Shown here: piece after piece, positions 24,658-26,096 of the stretch
How positions within the stretch are numbered: position 1 is the first letter of the stretch
How the letters are laid out: each line of letters starts with the position of its first letter
Assembly (NCBI GenBank): GCA_045614225.1
Contig: JAZLCO010000069.1
Span: 1 to 26,096, forward strand
Direction of reading: 5' to 3'
Origin: UBA9715 sp045614225
Lineage (GTDB): Bacteria > Actinomycetota > Coriobacteriia > Coriobacteriales > Eggerthellaceae
Length of the DNA stretch: 26,096 bases
The notes under the pieces: generated by a model
Seen by the model: only the letters and a program-made list of their open reading frames with translations
What the model was told of the DNA's origin: nothing
Databases searched by the model: none
Program-made: the position numbers and the translations under genes

Positions 24658-25599
24658 CTACTTGGAGGACTCAAGCAGGTAGAACAGCGGCTCGCCGTAT
24701 TCCGCAACACCGTAGTCGGCGATGAGCTTGGAAGCCTTCTCGCTGGTCATCCACTCGATGAACGCGTTGGCACCGTCGATGTTGGTGTCAGGCCACTTCT
24801 CGGGGCTGATGGCAATCATGGAGTACGTGTTCTTCATATCGTCGGCTTCGCCCAACACGATCTTGAGCGAGTTCTTGGCATCGTTGCTGAGGAACGTGCC
24901 CTTGTCGGTCAGGGTGTAGCCCTGACGCTCAGCGGTCTGGGTCAGCGTTGCACCCATGCCTGCACCAGCGTTGACATACCAGTCCAGACCCTCAGGAGTA
25001 ACGCCAGCGGCTTCCCAAATCTGGAGCTCCTTCTTGTTGGTGCCGGAATCGTCACCACGAGAGACGAACGTCTGACCGGAGTCGGCGATGGCCTTGAAGG
25101 CGTCGGCAGCCGTTGTGCAATTGGCAACGCCAGCAGGGTCGTCCTCGGGACCGACGATTACGAAGTAGTTGTACATGAACGGAATGCGCTCAACACCGAA
25201 ACCCGAGTTGACGAACTCTTCCTCACTTGCCTTGGCATGGACCAGCAGGACATCGGCATCACCCGTCTCGCCCTTCTTGATGGCGGCACCGGTACCTGCG
25301 GAGGTGACCTCCATCTGGTAACCCGTGTCAGCTTCGAAGGTGGGCTGCAGGTACGGCAGCAAGCCGGAGTCGTTCACCGACGTGGTGGTTGATACGCGAA
25401 GCACCGGGTTTGCGGGCGTTGCCGCTGCAGACGATGCAGCTTCGCTCGACGCAGCTGCAGAGGACGCAGCCTCACTCGAAGCGCTGGCCGACGCGCTCGA
25501 AGCACTGCCAGACCCGCTCGAGCATGCAACCATGAACAGCGCGAACATCGCCGCGAAAACGGTTGCAAGCAACAATTTGATCGTAGTTGATTTCTTCAT
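24658..25599 (-). CDS. tupA: Tungstate-binding lipoprotein
   Basis: Captures tungstate outside the membrane and hands it to TupB. 313 residues: Sec signal peptide with lipobox MVAC (lipidated C26), an Ala/Ser/Glu linker (27-63), then the oxyanion-binding fold. The TupA signature TTTS is at 71-74 (LRVSTTTSVNDSGLLPYL), with RGDDSGTN later in the chain, both contact sites in this family; ModA proteins differ here. ATG 25599 has AAGGG about 6 bases upstream. The gene heads a tupA-tupB-tupC operon with a 224-base upstream region containing an AT-rich palindrome and a hairpin. Confidence 0.93.
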   Translation of the reverse strand: MKKSTTIKLLLATVFAAMFALFMVACSSGSGSASSASASASSEAASSAAASSEAASSAAATPANPVLRVSTTTSVNDSGLLPYLQPTFEADTGYQMEVTSAGTGAAIKKGETGDADVLLVHAKASEEEFVNSGFGVERIPFMYNYFVIVGPEDDPAGVANCTTAADAFKAIADSGQTFVSRGDDSGTNKKELQIWEAAGVTPEGLDWYVNAGAGMGATLTQTAERQGYTLTDKGTFLSNDAKNSLKIVLGEADDMKNTYSMIAISPEKWPDTNIDGANAFIEWMTSEKASKLIADYGVAEYGEPLFYLLESSK

Positions 25600-25633
25600 C
25601 GTTTCCCTTCCCTCGTTTTACCCAAGCGAAACG

Positions 25634-25663
25634 CGAAACGGTGTGACCCTTTGCACCGTTTCG
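25634..25663 (-). repeat. Stem-loop in the tupA leader
   Basis: Perfect 10-base stem CGAAACGGTG (25634-25643) and CACCGTTTCG (25654-25663) with a 10-base loop, 35-64 bases upstream of the tupA ATG. If transcription starts farther upstream it would fold in the mRNA leader. I do not recognise the molybdenum-cofactor riboswitch in it. Confidence 0.4.
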
Positions 25664-25731
25664 TCACGTTTCAGATTACTTGGTCACGAGCGCAAATGAA
25701 ACGAAATTTCCCGCCGAATGACGCAATATAG

Positions 25732-25750
25732 TTATCTAATTTATAGATAA
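25732..25750. promoter_or_regulatory. AT-rich palindrome upstream of tupA, candidate ModE/TunR-type operator
   Basis: TTATCTA (25732-25738), 5 bases, TAGATAA (25744-25750), a perfect inverted repeat about 133-151 bases upstream of tupA, in the most AT-rich part of the gap. The half-site resembles the GTTATATA arm of ModE boxes with one change. Possible -10 hexamers (TATATT, TATAAA) overlap or adjoin it. Confidence 0.4.
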
Positions 25751-25778
25751 TAGGCAGAAAACCAACCCGCTTTGAACG

Positions 25779-25811
25779 TACCAGACAGATCACCAGGTAA
25801 CTTGTCTGGTA
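25779..25811 (-). terminator. Candidate terminator after the Fic-like gene
   Basis: Perfect 9-base stem TACCAGACA (25779-25787) and TGTCTGGTA (25803-25811) with a 15-base loop, 12 bases beyond the stop of the Fic-like gene on the minus strand. The following bases (CGTTCAAAG) have no T run, so it is a weak or factor-assisted terminator at best. Confidence 0.4.
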
Positions 25812-25823
25812 ATGCAGCTTGTC

Positions 25824-26096
25824 TTACACGCGCTCGTAGGCGGTCGAACGACTGGCGCCGACTTTACGCACTTCGCCCGCTTTCACCATCTTGCCAAGCA
25901 CGTTTTCGACAGTCGCTTCGCTGATATCAGGGAAAGCGTCGAGGATCTGGCGTTTAGAAACGGCCGTGGCAGAACCGAGCACGAAAGCCCTCACGCGTTC
26001 CGACTTTCCGCCCGGTTCGCGCGAAGCAGCCTCGAGCGCATCGAACAGACGCTGATAGGTGTCGTGAATGCGCTCAAGCCAGTATAGAGCGTACGA
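25824..26096 (-). CDS. C-terminal part of a Fic-family-like protein (5' end outside window)
   Basis: I translated 90 residues ending at TAA 25824-25826; the frame is open to the window edge. The sequence runs from YALYWLERIHDTYQRLFDAL through VSKRQILDAFPDISEATVE to a basic end, RKVGASRSTAYERV. The second part looks like a winged-helix domain (KRQILDAFPDIS, then TVENVLGKMVKAGEV), very close to the tail of many bacterial Fic proteins, where DIS-x-T-T-V and a final GRxTAYxR are typical. The AMP-transfer core with HPFxxGNGR would lie outside the window, so activity cannot be judged. Another winged-helix protein remains possible. Confidence 0.6.
   Translation of the reverse strand, partial: SYALYWLERIHDTYQRLFDALEAASREPGGKSERVRAFVLGSATAVSKRQILDAFPDISEATVENVLGKMVKAGEVRKVGASRSTAYERV

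Noticed and set aside
25812..26087. 91-residue plus-strand frame at the right edge
   Set aside because: Antisense to the Fic-like C-terminus, which has a recognisable winged-helix tail and a fitting stop codon.

Overview
The window looks like a chromosomal segment of a strictly anaerobic actinobacterium of the class Coriobacteriia, most likely family Eggerthellaceae. The evidence is moderate-to-high GC, a membrane-bound [NiFe] uptake hydrogenase with an unusual small-subunit tail, lipoproteins with long Ser/Ala linkers after the lipobox, a tungstate importer, and a MoeA fused to a periplasmic-binding-like domain. The genus cannot be fixed from the sequence. Every gene I can support is on the minus strand, so transcription reads from high to low coordinates. 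The long plus-strand frames are shadows of these genes.

Layout in transcription order (right to left): the 3' end of a Fic-family-like gene (25824-26096); a tungstate ABC importer tupA-tupB-tupC (25599-23139); a small four-helix membrane protein resembling a succinate dehydrogenase/fumarate reductase cytochrome b anchor (23033-22521); moeA (22357-21155) and a second moeA fused to a substrate-binding-like domain (21101-19167); a DMT/EamA permease (19115-18189). Next is a nickel/peptide-type ABC importer: binding lipoprotein, two permeases and a fused two-domain ATPase (18078-12834). Then come a heterodimeric ABC exporter (12671-8719), a HAD-IB phosphatase (8660-7956), a 670-residue AAA-like protein lacking a Walker A motif (7800-5788), a MutY-like glycosylase lacking its Fe-S cysteines (5784-4882), an MntP manganese exporter (4784-4218), a 533-base non-coding stretch, and the hydrogenase operon hyaA-hyaB-hyaC (3684 to beyond position 1).

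The theme is transition-metal handling for anaerobic redox enzymes: tungstate uptake, Mo/W insertion into pterin cofactor, probable nickel uptake, manganese export, and a nickel enzyme. The best regulatory signal is an inverted repeat with arms GTGTTAC and GTAAYAY separated by 13 or 14 bases. It occurs twice in front of the nickel/peptide-type importer and once in front of the hydrogenase. It matches the NikR operator described for Deltaproteobacteria as I remember it. This suggests one nickel-responsive regulator controls both nickel import and the nickel enzyme, and makes nickel the likeliest substrate of the importer. No nikR gene is in the window.

No rRNA, tRNA, CRISPR array, insertion sequence or intact transposase gene was seen.
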